From Massilia agrisoli (lineage in GTDB: Bacteria > Pseudomonadota > Gammaproteobacteria > Burkholderiales > Burkholderiaceae_D): a stretch of DNA of 64,000 nucleotides. A program made the translations under genes and the position numbers. A model generated the notes under the pieces. That model did not search any database, was not told the origin of the DNA, and worked only from the letters and a program-made list of their open reading frames with translations. Positions 24,098-33,231 of this stretch are shown here, piece after piece; the first letter of the stretch is position 1; each line of letters starts with the position of its first letter. The stretch covers positions 1 to 64,000 of the forward strand of contig NZ_JAJHPV010000002.1 of NCBI RefSeq assembly GCF_020831365.1, read 5' to 3'.

Positions 24098-25894
24098 ATG
24101 CCCCGTTTGCCGTCCCTGCGCCCGTTCGCTGTCCAGGCCTTCGCCCTGGTGCTGCTGGCGTTCTCGCTGCTGTTCGCCGCCGCCACCGCCCGCGCGGAGG
24201 AGGAGTTCCTCGATCCGAATGTCGCCTTCAAGTTTTCAGCGCGCATGGCGGATCCGCAAACCATCGCCGTGACCTACGAAATCGCCGACAAGTACTATAT
24301 GTACCGCGAACCCTTCGCGTTTTCCGCCACCGGCGCCACGCTTGGGACGCCGCAGTTGCCGGCCGGTAAAGTGAAGTACGACGAAACCTTCCAGAAGGAC
24401 GTGGAAACCTACCGCAAGGTCGTCACGATCACCATCCCGGTCCAGGCCGACGGGATGTTTACCCTGAAGGCAGTCAGCCAGGGCTGCGCTGACGCCGGAC
24501 TGTGCTATTCGCCGCAGGAAGCCACCGCCCGCCTGGTCGGCGGCGGCAGTGGCCCTGCCATGAGCTTACCCGGCGCCGCCGATCCGGTCTCGCCCGCAGG
24601 GCCAGCAACCCCGGCAACCGGCGACGCGCCCGGGTCCGAGCTGTCCGGCATCGCCTCCGTGCTCGGCGGCGGCAAGCTGCTGGTGATACTTCCCGCCTTT
24701 TTGCTGCTCGGCCTCGGCCTCGCGTTCACGCCGTGCGTGTTGCCGATGGTGCCCATCCTGTCATCCATCATCGTCGGCGAAGGCGCGCAGGTGAAGCGCT
24801 CGCGCGGCTTTGTCCTGTCGGTGGCTTACTCGCTCGGCATGGCCATCGTCTACACGGCGCTCGGCGTCGCCGCTGGCCTGATCGGCGAGGGCCTTGCCGC
24901 CACGCTGCAAAATCCGTGGGTGCTGGGTGCGGTCGCTTTGCTGATGGTCGTCATGGCGCTGTCGATGTTCGGTTTCTATAACCTGCAGCTGCCTGCCGGC
25001 CTGCAGACCCGCCTCGCCGGCGCATCGGGCCGCCAGTCGTCCGGCAAGCTCGCCGGCGTATTCGCCATGGGTGCGATCTCGGCGCTGATCGTTGGCCCGT
25101 GCGTGGCCGCACCGCTCGCCGGCGCGCTGGTGTACATCAGCCAGACCCGCGACGTGCTGGTCGGCGGCGCTGCGCTGTTCGCGATGGCGGTCGGCATGAG
25201 CATTCCCTTGCTGCTGGTCGGCGTCTCGGCCGGATCGCTGCTCCCGCGCGCCGGTAGCTGGATGGAGGCTGTCAAAAAGTTCTTCGGCGTCTTGATGCTG
25301 GCGATGGCCTTATGGCTGGTGTCGCCTGTCATTCCGCCCGCCGCCCAGATGATCGGCTGGACCGCGCTGTTCCTCGGCTACGGCTTCTACCTGCTTCGTG
25401 CGCATCGCCATTTCGCCGCGATGGCGCTGGGCGCGGCCTTCGCTATCCTTGGCGCCATCCAGCTGGTTGGCGTGGCGACCGGCGGGCGCGATGCGCTGGC
25501 GCCGCTGGCCCACCTTGGCGTTGGTGCTCCGAAGCATGGTTTGACTTTTACCCGCATCAAGACCGTGGAACAGCTCGATGCCGCGCTGGCCAACGCCAAT
25601 GGCAAGACCGTCATGCTCGATTTCTACGCCGATTGGTGCGTCTCGTGCATTGAGATGGAGAAGCTGACCTTCGTCGACGAACGGGTCCAGGCCAAGCTCA
25701 ATAACACGCTGTTGCTGCAGGTTGACGTCACCGCGAACGATGAGGCCGACAGGGCGATGCTGAAGCGCTTCACGCTGTTCGGGCCGCCCGCTATCATCCT
25801 GTTCGACAACACGGGCCAGGAGATCGCCGACAGCCGCGTGATCGGCTACCAGGCGCCGGACAAGTTCCTCACTTCGCTAAGCCGCCTGAACTGA
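24098..25894 (+). CDS. dsbD: Thiol:disulfide interchange protein DsbD
   Basis: DsbD (598 aa) carries electrons from cytoplasmic thioredoxin across the inner membrane to periplasmic DsbC and CcmG-like proteins. It has a signal peptide ending near ARA at residue 33. The N-terminal alpha domain holds Cys130 and Cys136 (GCADAGLCYSP). The membrane domain has its two cysteines in LAFTPCVLPMVP and LIVGPCVAAPL. The C-terminal thioredoxin domain has FYADWCVSC (Cys514, Cys517). All redox cysteines are present. It has its own leader after the repeat array and a terminator behind it. Confidence 0.96.
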   Translation: MPRLPSLRPFAVQAFALVLLAFSLLFAAATARAEEEFLDPNVAFKFSARMADPQTIAVTYEIADKYYMYREPFAFSATGATLGTPQLPAGKVKYDETFQKDVETYRKVVTITIPVQADGMFTLKAVSQGCADAGLCYSPQEATARLVGGGSGPAMSLPGAADPVSPAGPATPATGDAPGSELSGIASVLGGGKLLVILPAFLLLGLGLAFTPCVLPMVPILSSIIVGEGAQVKRSRGFVLSVAYSLGMAIVYTALGVAAGLIGEGLAATLQNPWVLGAVALLMVVMALSMFGFYNLQLPAGLQTRLAGASGRQSSGKLAGVFAMGAISALIVGPCVAAPLAGALVYISQTRDVLVGGAALFAMAVGMSIPLLLVGVSAGSLLPRAGSWMEAVKKFFGVLMLAMALWLVSPVIPPAAQMIGWTALFLGYGFYLLRAHRHFAAMALGAAFAILGAIQLVGVATGGRDALAPLAHLGVGAPKHGLTFTRIKTVEQLDAALANANGKTVMLDFYADWCVSCIEMEKLTFVDERVQAKLNNTLLLQVDVTANDEADRAMLKRFTLFGPPAIILFDNTGQEIADSRVIGYQAPDKFLTSLSRLN

Positions 25895-25912
25895 CGCCCG
25901 CTACCGATAGAA

Positions 25913-25938
25913 AAAAGGAGCGCCGAAGCGCTCCTTTT
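25913..25938. terminator. Bidirectional terminator between dsbD and the Spy-like gene
   Basis: AAAAGGAGCG and CGCTCCTTTT form a perfect 10-bp stem around CCGAAG. With A-runs on the left and T-runs on the right it can serve both dsbD (+) and the convergent Spy-like gene (-). Confidence 0.85.
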
Positions 25939-25958
25939 GTTTCTCACAACACAAGCGA

Positions 25959-26480
25959 TCAGCTTGCCTTCGGGTGCATGTGCTCGCCATGACCCTTGTG
26001 CATGCCGCGATGTTTCATGCGGTGGCCGCCGTGCCGGCTGTTTTCGTCGAACAGCTTCTGCTGTTCAGGCGACAGCGCTGCGTACAAGGTTTTCGTGGCG
26101 GCCAGGCGCGCTTCCATGCGGGCAATGCGCTGCTTGGACATCTCGATCCGCTTTTCCATGCGCTGCGGCGCCGGCATCGCCTTCCAGTTGGCGCGCTCGC
26201 CTCGCGCGGCAGTGCGCGGCTGCGGCTTGATCGCCGCCTGGTAAGCCGCCCATGCCGGTTCCTGCGCCGCGGTCAGCTTCAGTGCGTCGTGCACCTTGGC
26301 CTGGCGCTTCGCGAAGTGCTCGGCGCGCTTGGCGCGGTGCTCCGCGCGTTTCGCGTCGCGCTGTTCCTGCGTCATCGTATGGCCCTGGCGGCCATCTTCG
26401 GCAGCGTGCAGCGGCAGCACGGCGCTACCCATGCCAAGGACGGTGAGGCCGATGAGGATATTTTTGCGTAGTGCGTTCAT
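25959..26480 (-). CDS. Spy/CpxP-family periplasmic protein
   Basis: A 173-aa secreted protein with a signal peptide ending around LHA at residue 26. The mature part is almost all charged helix. It carries LTAAQEPAWAAYQAAI, a form of the LTxxQ motif of the Spy/CpxP periplasmic chaperones, and a second LSPEQQKLF copy near the end, and it finishes with a His/Gly/Met-rich tail (possible metal binding). Start ATG at 26478-26480. It is divergent from an OmpR-type regulator and kinase, as cpxP is from cpxRA in enterics. Confidence 0.8.
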   Translation of the reverse strand: MNALRKNILIGLTVLGMGSAVLPLHAAEDGRQGHTMTQEQRDAKRAEHRAKRAEHFAKRQAKVHDALKLTAAQEPAWAAYQAAIKPQPRTAARGERANWKAMPAPQRMEKRIEMSKQRIARMEARLAATKTLYAALSPEQQKLFDENSRHGGHRMKHRGMHKGHGEHMHPKAS

Positions 26481-26571
26481 GTCGTTTTTCCCTTGGTGGA
26501 GTTGTTGGACTACGGGACCCATCTTGATCCTCAGGTGTAACGACGGCATGTCCGCTGCCGAAGAGTTTGTA

Positions 26572-26599
26572 TCAATATGTTTCGACTCCCTGTCAATAT
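26572..26599. promoter_or_regulatory. Direct repeat TCAATAT in the Spy / response regulator gap
   Basis: TCAATAT occurs at 26572-26578 and 26593-26599, 21 bases apart, two helical turns, in an AT-rich patch between the divergent genes. OmpR-family regulators often bind such direct repeats, so this may be an operator of the neighbouring regulator. The support is only the spacing and the position. Confidence 0.35.
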
Positions 26600-26655
26600 A
26601 CATGGCGATACAAATAGCTTGTGCAGGCTCGCCGTAAGTCAGGATAATTGCGATT

Positions 26656-27384
26656 ATGGATACTCCCACCACCATTTTGATCGTCGACGACGACCGCGAC
26701 ATCCGCACGCTGCTGGCCGATTACCTCGAATCGAACGGCTACCGCGCGCTCGTCGCCGCCGACGGAACGGGCATGTGGAAGGCCCTTGACGAAGCACGTC
26801 CCGAGCTGATCGTGCTTGACCTGAACATGCCGGGCGATGATGGCCTGACCCTGTGCCGCAAGCTGCGCGCCACCTCCACGCTGCCGGTCATCATGCTCAC
26901 CGCGCGCAGCGAGCCGCTCGACCGTATCCTCGGGCTCGAGATGGGCGCCGACGATTACCTTCCAAAACCGTTCGAGCCGCGCGAACTGCTGGCGCGCATT
27001 CGCAGCGTGCTGCGCCGCAGCCATGCGATGCCGTCGAACGCCCAGTCCGAAAACGCCCAGCGCATGTGCTTTGCCGGCTGGACGCTCGACCTTACCGCGC
27101 GCCACCTGATCAACCCCGACGGCCTTGTCATCATGCTGTCGGGCGCCGAATTCCGCCTGCTGCGCGTGTTCCTTGAACACCCGAACCGCGTGCTCAACCG
27201 CGACCAATTGCTGAACCTGACCCAGGGCCGCGACGCCGACCCGTTCGACCGCTCGATCGACATCCAGATCAGCCGCCTGCGCCAGAAGCTCGGCGAGGAC
27301 GCGCGCCTGCCGCAGATCATCAAGACGGTGCGCAACGGCGGCTATGTGCTGGCCGGCCAGGTCACCGTGGAGCCCTCCGCGTGA
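26656..27384 (+). CDS. OmpR-family response regulator
   Basis: A 242-aa two-component regulator. The receiver domain (1-120) has Asp11-Asp13, the phosphorylatable Asp55 (LIVLDLNMPG), the Thr of MLTARS and the Lys of LPKPFEP. The C-terminal winged helix (about 135-235) has the typical FRLLRVFLEHPNRVLNRDQLL and SRLRQKLGED segments. Its TGA overlaps the GTG of the kinase gene. Next to a CpxP-like gene and an RND pump, it is likely to control envelope stress or efflux (inference). Confidence 0.95.
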   Translation: MDTPTTILIVDDDRDIRTLLADYLESNGYRALVAADGTGMWKALDEARPELIVLDLNMPGDDGLTLCRKLRATSTLPVIMLTARSEPLDRILGLEMGADDYLPKPFEPRELLARIRSVLRRSHAMPSNAQSENAQRMCFAGWTLDLTARHLINPDGLVIMLSGAEFRLLRVFLEHPNRVLNRDQLLNLTQGRDADPFDRSIDIQISRLRQKLGEDARLPQIIKTVRNGGYVLAGQVTVEPSA

Positions 27385-28745
27385 AGGCATTCTTCGGATC
27401 GATGACAGGCAGGGTGTTCCTCACGCTGCTGCTCGGTATCGTGGTTTCGGCCGTGACCACCCAGCTGCTGGCCGAGAACGAACGCCAGCGCGTCATCGAA
27501 GAATTCCGCACCACCCACGCGCTCGACCGCGCCGAACAGCTGATCACCGCCGCCGAGATCGTCCCCGCATCGGCGCGCATGGCCTACCTTGGCGTGGCCA
27601 ACCGCCCCGGCATCCGGCTTGAAGAGATCACCCACGACCTGCCGGTCGCACCCGTCGATTCCCCCTTCACGGCAGCGCTGTCCAAGCGCATGGGCAAGGG
27701 CTACGAGTTCTCGACGATCGCGCTGCGGCCCAGGGAGTGCGACATTCCGCGCACGCAGTCGAGCCTCTTCGGCCCGCGCGAAGCGGTATGGAAGGGCGCT
27801 TGCGAAAGCATCGACGTGCGCCTGCGCGACGGCGAGCTGCTGCGCCTGCAGATCCTGCCGCCGCCGGGCTCCGTGCTGGCCGGCGCCACCGACTACACCC
27901 TGATCATCGCGCTGTTCCTGATCAGTATCGCCTTCCTCGCCTACCTCGTCGCGCGCATGACCACGCGCCCGCTCAAGCAGCTGGCGCAGGCCGCCAAGGA
28001 CCTCGGCAACGACATCAACCACCCGCCGCTCGAGCTGTCCGGCGCCAGCGAAATCCGCCAGGCCAGCGCCGCGTTCAATGCGATGCAGGCGCGCATCCGC
28101 CAGTACATCGCGCAGCGCACCCAGATGCTGGCGGCGATCACGCATGACCTGCAAACGCCGCTCACCCGCATGCGCCTGCGCCTCGAAAAAGTCAGCGACC
28201 ACGAACTGCAGGAACGCCTGATCGGCGACCTGTCGGCCATGCAGGAGATGGTCCGCGAAGGGCTGGACCTGGCGCGCAGCACCGACAACACCGAAGAAAT
28301 GCAGGCGCTCGACCTTGACTCGCTGCTCGACAGCGTCTGCTCCGACGCCACCGACGCCAGCCAGAAGGTCACCCTGAACGGCCGCGCCAGCATGGCGGTG
28401 ATGGGCCGGCCGCTGGCGCTGCGCCGCTGCCTCGCCAACCTGATCGACAACGCCGTCAAGTACGGCCACCAGGCCGAGCTGGCCGTCGAGCGCACCGCCG
28501 GCGCGGCGCGCATCCGCATCCGCGACCGCGGCCCTGGCATCGCGCATGCCGAACAGCCGCGCGTGTTTGAACCTTTCTACCGCGTTGAAAGCTCGCGCTC
28601 GCGCGAGTCCGGCGGCACCGGGCTGGGCTTGCCGATCGCACGCAACATCGCAGAACAGCACGGCGGCAGCGTCACCCTCGCCAACCACTACGACGGCGGA
28701 CTGGAAGTGACGCTGGTGCTGCCCGAGGCCTACCGCGGAAAGTGA
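27381..28745 (+). CDS. Sensor histidine kinase (HAMP, HisKA)
   Basis: A 454-aa membrane kinase. Helix 1 is at about residues 11-31, then a periplasmic sensor domain of about 140 residues, helix 2 at about 172-192, and a HAMP linker. The phospho-acceptor is His255 in AAITHDLQTPLTRMR. The catalytic domain has ANLIDNAVKYG (N box), DRGPGI (G1) and GGTGLGLPIA (G2). The start is GTG at 27381, overlapping the regulator stop by 4 bases. It pairs with the regulator upstream, and the efflux operon begins 66 bases after it. Confidence 0.94.
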   Translation: MKAFFGSMTGRVFLTLLLGIVVSAVTTQLLAENERQRVIEEFRTTHALDRAEQLITAAEIVPASARMAYLGVANRPGIRLEEITHDLPVAPVDSPFTAALSKRMGKGYEFSTIALRPRECDIPRTQSSLFGPREAVWKGACESIDVRLRDGELLRLQILPPPGSVLAGATDYTLIIALFLISIAFLAYLVARMTTRPLKQLAQAAKDLGNDINHPPLELSGASEIRQASAAFNAMQARIRQYIAQRTQMLAAITHDLQTPLTRMRLRLEKVSDHELQERLIGDLSAMQEMVREGLDLARSTDNTEEMQALDLDSLLDSVCSDATDASQKVTLNGRASMAVMGRPLALRRCLANLIDNAVKYGHQAELAVERTAGAARIRIRDRGPGIAHAEQPRVFEPFYRVESSRSRESGGTGLGLPIARNIAEQHGGSVTLANHYDGGLEVTLVLPEAYRGK

Positions 28746-28811
28746 CCTGCCGTAGCCCCCACCCATTTTGAAAATTGATCAAGAGCCGCCGCGAGCGGCC
28801 AGGAAAAGCCA

Positions 28812-29978
28812 ATGAAGCAGAAGAACATCGTACTCGTCGTCGGCATTGTCGCCATTGTAGGCGCGGCAGCCTGGTACCTGAACGCCGGCAAGGCCGAGAA
28901 GCCGGGCGGGAAGGGCGGCGGGCGCGGACCGGGGGAGCAGCCGCCGGCGACCGTCAACGTGGTGGCGCCGCTGCGCCAGGACGTGCCGGTGACCCTGCAG
29001 GCCAACGGCACCGTCACCCCGATCAACAGCGTCGACCTGCGTCCGCAGACGACCAGCACGATCCGCAAGGTGCATATCAAGGAAGGCCAGTTCGTCAAAT
29101 CCGGCGAGTTGATGTTCTCGCTCGACGACCGCAACGAACAGGCGAACGTCAGCAAGGCCCAGGCCCAGATCGCGCGCGACCGCGCCACCCTGGCCGACCT
29201 GGAACGACAGTACAAGCGCAACCAGGAACTGGTCGAACAAAAATTCCTCGCGCAGAGCGCGATCGACACGCTGCGCAGCCAGGTGGAAGCCCAGCGCGCG
29301 CTGGTGGCGTCCAACCAGGCCGCCCTGCAGGGCGAGCGCGTCACGGCCAGCTATGGCACCATCCGCGCGCCGATGTCGGGCCGCGTCGGCGCCATCTCGG
29401 TCTACCCGGGCAGCCTGGTCCAGCCGGCCACCTCGCTGACCACGATTACCCAGCTCGACCCCGTCAACGTCGCATTCACGCTGCCTGAATCGGCGCTGTC
29501 CGACCTCTTGACTGCGCAGCGCGCCGGCCAGGTGGCGGTGGAGGCGCAGCCTTCCGGCGGCAAGCCGGTTGTCGGCAAGCTGAACTTCATCGACAACACC
29601 GTCGACGCGGCGGCCGGCACCATCAAGGTCAAGGCGCAGTTCGACAACCGCGACACCAGCCTGTGGCCGGGCCAGTATGTGTCCACCCGCGTCACCCTGC
29701 GCACGCTGAAGGACGCCACCGTGATCCCGCAGGCGGCCATCATCATCAACACGCGCGGCACCTTCGTCTACGTGGTCGGCGAAGGCCAGACCGCCAAGGA
29801 AGCGCCGGTCCAGCGCGTCCATACCTTCGGCGACAACGCCGTCGTTACCGGGCTGACCGGCAGCGAAAAGGTCATCACCGAGGGCAAGCAGAACCTGCGC
29901 CCCGGCGGCAAGGTGCGCCTCGCCGGCGCCAGGCCTGACGCCGGCAATGCAGTGGCACGCAAGGCAGTGGCCCCATGA
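28812..29978 (+). CDS. RND efflux periplasmic adaptor (membrane fusion protein)
   Basis: A 388-aa adaptor of a tripartite efflux pump. It has an N-terminal membrane anchor (about residues 5-22) without a lipobox, then a Gly/Pro-rich linker, the barrel-sandwich half GTVTPINSVDLRPQTTSTIRKVHIKEGQFVKSG, a coiled-coil hairpin (about 105-165) and the second lipoyl half APMSGRVGAISVYPGSLV. It connects the RND pump to an outer membrane channel. No channel gene is nearby, so a TolC-like protein from elsewhere must be used. Its stop overlaps the RND start (ATGA). Confidence 0.92.
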   Translation: MKQKNIVLVVGIVAIVGAAAWYLNAGKAEKPGGKGGGRGPGEQPPATVNVVAPLRQDVPVTLQANGTVTPINSVDLRPQTTSTIRKVHIKEGQFVKSGELMFSLDDRNEQANVSKAQAQIARDRATLADLERQYKRNQELVEQKFLAQSAIDTLRSQVEAQRALVASNQAALQGERVTASYGTIRAPMSGRVGAISVYPGSLVQPATSLTTITQLDPVNVAFTLPESALSDLLTAQRAGQVAVEAQPSGGKPVVGKLNFIDNTVDAAAGTIKVKAQFDNRDTSLWPGQYVSTRVTLRTLKDATVIPQAAIIINTRGTFVYVVGEGQTAKEAPVQRVHTFGDNAVVTGLTGSEKVITEGKQNLRPGGKVRLAGARPDAGNAVARKAVAP

Positions 29979-32900
29979 ACATCTCAGAACTGTGCATCCG
30001 CCGCCCGGTGATGGTGGTGCTGCTGTCGATGGCGCTGGTACTGGTTGGCGTCCTCGCCTACATCAGCATCCCGGTCGCCGCGCTGCCGAGCTATAACACC
30101 CCGGTCATCAACGTCTCCGCCAACCTGTCGGGCGCCAGCCCCGAAACGATGGCGTCCTCGGTGGCGCTGCCGCTCGAGAAGCAGTTCTCGACGATCGCCG
30201 GCATCAAGCTGATCACCTCGACCAGCACCCAGGGCGACAGCAACATCACCCTCGAATTCGACCCCAGCATCGACGTCAACGCCGCCGCCGTGGACGTGCA
30301 GGCCGCGCTGCTGCGCGCGCAGCGCCAGCTGCCGCAAGAGATGACGGACCTGCCTTCGTACCGCAAGGTCAACCCCGCGGACGCGCCTATTTTGTTCATG
30401 GCGATGACCTCGCCGTCGATGAGCCTGTCGGACCTGAACGACTACGCGGAAAACCTGATCGCGCCCAGCCTGTCGACCTTGCCGGGCGTGGCGCAGGTAA
30501 CGGTCAACGGCCAGAAACGCTTTGCGGTGCGGGTGCGCGCCAAGGCCGACCTGATGAACGCACGCGACCTGACGTTCGACGAACTCGGCGCCGCGCTGCG
30601 CGCATCGAACTCGAATGCGCCGCTCGGCGTACTCGATGGCCCCAACCAGACCCTGACCATCCAGGGCAACCCCCAGCTGATGAACGCGGCCCAGTTCTCG
30701 GACGTGATCGTCGCCGTGCGCAACGGCGAACCGGTGCGCCTGAAGGATGTCGCCACCGTCGAAGACAGCTTCCAGTCGATCAAGGCGGCCGGCAGCTTTA
30801 ACGGCGAACGTTCGATCGTGCTGATGGTGCAGCGCCAGCCGGACGCCAACACCGTGCAGGTGGTCGACTCGGTGCGCAAGCTGCTGCCTGGATTCCAGGC
30901 GCAGGTGCCGGCGTCGATCAAGATCAGCCTTGTCAACGACCGCTCGGTGTCGATCCGCGAAGCGATCCACGACGTTAACCTGACCCTCGCCTTCACGGTG
31001 CTGCTGGTCGTGCTGGTGATCTTCCTGTTCCTGCACCGCGCATCGGCCACATTCATCCCCGCCGTCACGCTGCCGATTTCCCTGCTTGGCGCGGTGGCGC
31101 TGCTGTACTGGTTCGGCTACAGCCTCGATAACGTGTCGCTGCTTGGCATCACGCTGGCGGTCGGCCTGGTGGTCGACGACGCGATTGTCGTGCTTGAAAA
31201 TATCGTGCGCCATATCGAGATGGGCAAGCGGCCGCTTGAAGCGGCGCTGGTTGGCTCGCGCGAAGTCGGCTTCACGATTATCTCGATCTCGATTTCGCTG
31301 GTGGCCGTGTTCATCCCGATCTTCTTCATGCCGGGCGTGATCGGACTGCTGTTCCACGAGTTCGCAGTCGTGGTGGGCCTCGCCGTGCTGGTGTCGGCCG
31401 TGGTGTCGCTGACCCTGGTGCCAATGCTGGCAAGCCGCCTGCTGCCTGCGCACGACAAGCACGGCGGCGGCGAGAAAAGCTGGATCGGCCGCCACTTCGA
31501 AGCCGGTTTCGCGAAGGTCCTGCGCGGCTACGAAAAGACCCTGGACATGGCGCTGGCGCACCGCACGGTGGTCCTGCTGGTTGCGGTCGCCACCTTCGCG
31601 CTGACGGTCGTCATGTACACCACGATCCCGAAGGGCTTCTTCCCCGAAGAAGACCTTGGCCAGATCCGCATGAGCGTCGAAGCGGCCGAAGACACCTCCA
31701 CCGACAAGATGGCGCTGCTGCAGGAGCAGGTCGTCAACGCGGTGCGCGCCCACCCGGCGGTCAAGGACGTCACCTCGTTCACCGGCGGCGGCAACACCGG
31801 CCGTGGCTTCATCGTGCTCAAGCCGCGCGACGAGCGCAAGGCGATGCCGGAAGTGGTCAGCGGCCTGCGCCAGGCCACCCGCGCGATCCCGGGCGTGTCG
31901 GTCTTCCTCAGCCCGACCCAGAACCTCCAGCTTGGCGGCCGCCAGAGCAAGAGCCGCTACCAGTACACGCTGCAGAGCGTGCGCGCCGATGACCTCGGCG
32001 TGTGGTCGAACCGCTTCCTCGAGCGGATGCGCGCCACGCCCGGCTTCCTCGACGTCACCAGCGACTCGCAGGCCGGCGGCCTGCAGGCCAGCCTGAAGAT
32101 CGACCGCGACAAGGCCAATACCCTCGGCGTCCAGATGGCGGACGTCCGCACCGCGCTGTACGCCGCGTTTGGCGAGCGCCAGGTGTCCACCATCTACTCG
32201 CCGGCCGCCAGCTACAACGTCATCATGGAAGCGGCGCCCGCCGACCGCCAGTTCGACGACGCGCTGACCCGGGTATCGGTACGCAGCAAGAACGGCCAGC
32301 TGGTGCAGCTGTCGAGTATCGCGACGGTCGAACGCACGGTCGGCCCGACCTCGGTCAACCACCAGGGCCAGCTGCAGGCGATCACGCTGTCGTTCAACCT
32401 CGCGCCCAACATGCCGCTTGGTGACGCCACCGCGCAGATCGACCGCATGGCCGCCGAGATGAAGCTGCCGGCGTCGGTCATCACCCGCTACGGCGGCGAC
32501 GCGGCGGTGTTCGAGGAATCGCAATCGAGCCAGCTGATCCTGATCATTGCTGCGCTGGGCGTCATCTACGTGCTGCTCGGCGTGCTCTACGAGAGCTACA
32601 TCCACCCGCTGACCATTCTTGCCGGCCTGCCGTCGGCAGCGGTCGGGGCGCTGCTGACACTGGAAATTTTCGGCATGGACCTGACGATGATTGCGATCAT
32701 CGGCATCCTGATGCTGATCGGCATCGTGAAAAAGAACGCGATCATGATGATCGACTTCGCCCTGCACGCGCAGCGCGTAGAAGGCAAGACGCCCGAGCAT
32801 GCGATCCGCGAAGCCTGCCTGATGCGCTTCCGCCCGATTTTGATGACCACCCTGGCCGCCATGACCGGCGCGCTGCCGATCGCGCTGGGCCTGGGCGCCG

Positions 32901-33067
32901 GCGCCGAACTTCGCCAGCCGCTCGGCCTGGCCGTTGTGGGCGGCCTGCTGTTCTCGCAGGTCATCACGCTGTACATCACGCCAGTGATTTACCTCTACCT
33001 CGACAAATACAGCGGCAAGGGCCCGCTGTCGGACGAGCAGCTGGCGGCGGCCGACGCCGCGCATTAA
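29975..33067 (+). CDS. RND efflux transporter (HAE1, MdtB/MdtC-like)
   Basis: A 1030-aa inner-membrane proton-driven pump with the duplicated 6+6 helix layout. It starts ISELCIRRPVMVVLLSMALVLVGVLAY as in MdtB/MdtC. The proton-relay aspartates are Asp401 and Asp402 (GLVVDDAIVVLEN), and the matching lysine helix GIVKKNAIMMIDFAL is in the second half. Substrate loops fit the HAE1 drug/bile family; the actual substrate is unknown. It is coupled to the adaptor gene and probably transcribed with it, likely under the two-component system. Confidence 0.92.
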   Translation: MNISELCIRRPVMVVLLSMALVLVGVLAYISIPVAALPSYNTPVINVSANLSGASPETMASSVALPLEKQFSTIAGIKLITSTSTQGDSNITLEFDPSIDVNAAAVDVQAALLRAQRQLPQEMTDLPSYRKVNPADAPILFMAMTSPSMSLSDLNDYAENLIAPSLSTLPGVAQVTVNGQKRFAVRVRAKADLMNARDLTFDELGAALRASNSNAPLGVLDGPNQTLTIQGNPQLMNAAQFSDVIVAVRNGEPVRLKDVATVEDSFQSIKAAGSFNGERSIVLMVQRQPDANTVQVVDSVRKLLPGFQAQVPASIKISLVNDRSVSIREAIHDVNLTLAFTVLLVVLVIFLFLHRASATFIPAVTLPISLLGAVALLYWFGYSLDNVSLLGITLAVGLVVDDAIVVLENIVRHIEMGKRPLEAALVGSREVGFTIISISISLVAVFIPIFFMPGVIGLLFHEFAVVVGLAVLVSAVVSLTLVPMLASRLLPAHDKHGGGEKSWIGRHFEAGFAKVLRGYEKTLDMALAHRTVVLLVAVATFALTVVMYTTIPKGFFPEEDLGQIRMSVEAAEDTSTDKMALLQEQVVNAVRAHPAVKDVTSFTGGGNTGRGFIVLKPRDERKAMPEVVSGLRQATRAIPGVSVFLSPTQNLQLGGRQSKSRYQYTLQSVRADDLGVWSNRFLERMRATPGFLDVTSDSQAGGLQASLKIDRDKANTLGVQMADVRTALYAAFGERQVSTIYSPAASYNVIMEAAPADRQFDDALTRVSVRSKNGQLVQLSSIATVERTVGPTSVNHQGQLQAITLSFNLAPNMPLGDATAQIDRMAAEMKLPASVITRYGGDAAVFEESQSSQLILIIAALGVIYVLLGVLYESYIHPLTILAGLPSAAVGALLTLEIFGMDLTMIAIIGILMLIGIVKKNAIMMIDFALHAQRVEGKTPEHAIREACLMRFRPILMTTLAAMTGALPIALGLGAGAELRQPLGLAVVGGLLFSQVITLYITPVIYLYLDKYSGKGPLSDEQLAAADAAH

Positions 33068-33080
33068 GTTAAGAGGGGCA

Positions 33081-33111
33081 GGGCGGCTGATACATCTGGT
33101 AACAGCCGCCC
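33081..33111 (+). other. Hairpin after the RND transporter gene
   Basis: GGGCGGCTG (33081-33089) and CAGCCGCCC (33103-33111) form a perfect 9-bp stem with a 13-base loop, 13 bases after the stop. No clear T-run follows, so termination would need Rho or be incomplete. Confidence 0.5.
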
Positions 33112-33231
33112 GCTGGTCCGTGTTGTAAGCTGTGCAAGGTGTCCTGCCGGTGCGCAATTTCGTCAAACCGTATAGACTGCGCCACTCGACCCCTTTTTCG
33201 CTGAAGCTGCACCTGGAAAATCGTACTCATC

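Noticed and set aside
29984-33166. 1060-codon minus-strand open frame opposite the RND transporter gene
   Set aside because: The plus strand encodes a complete RND pump; the minus-strand protein is rich in His, Arg and Gln, typical of antisense frames in high-GC genes.
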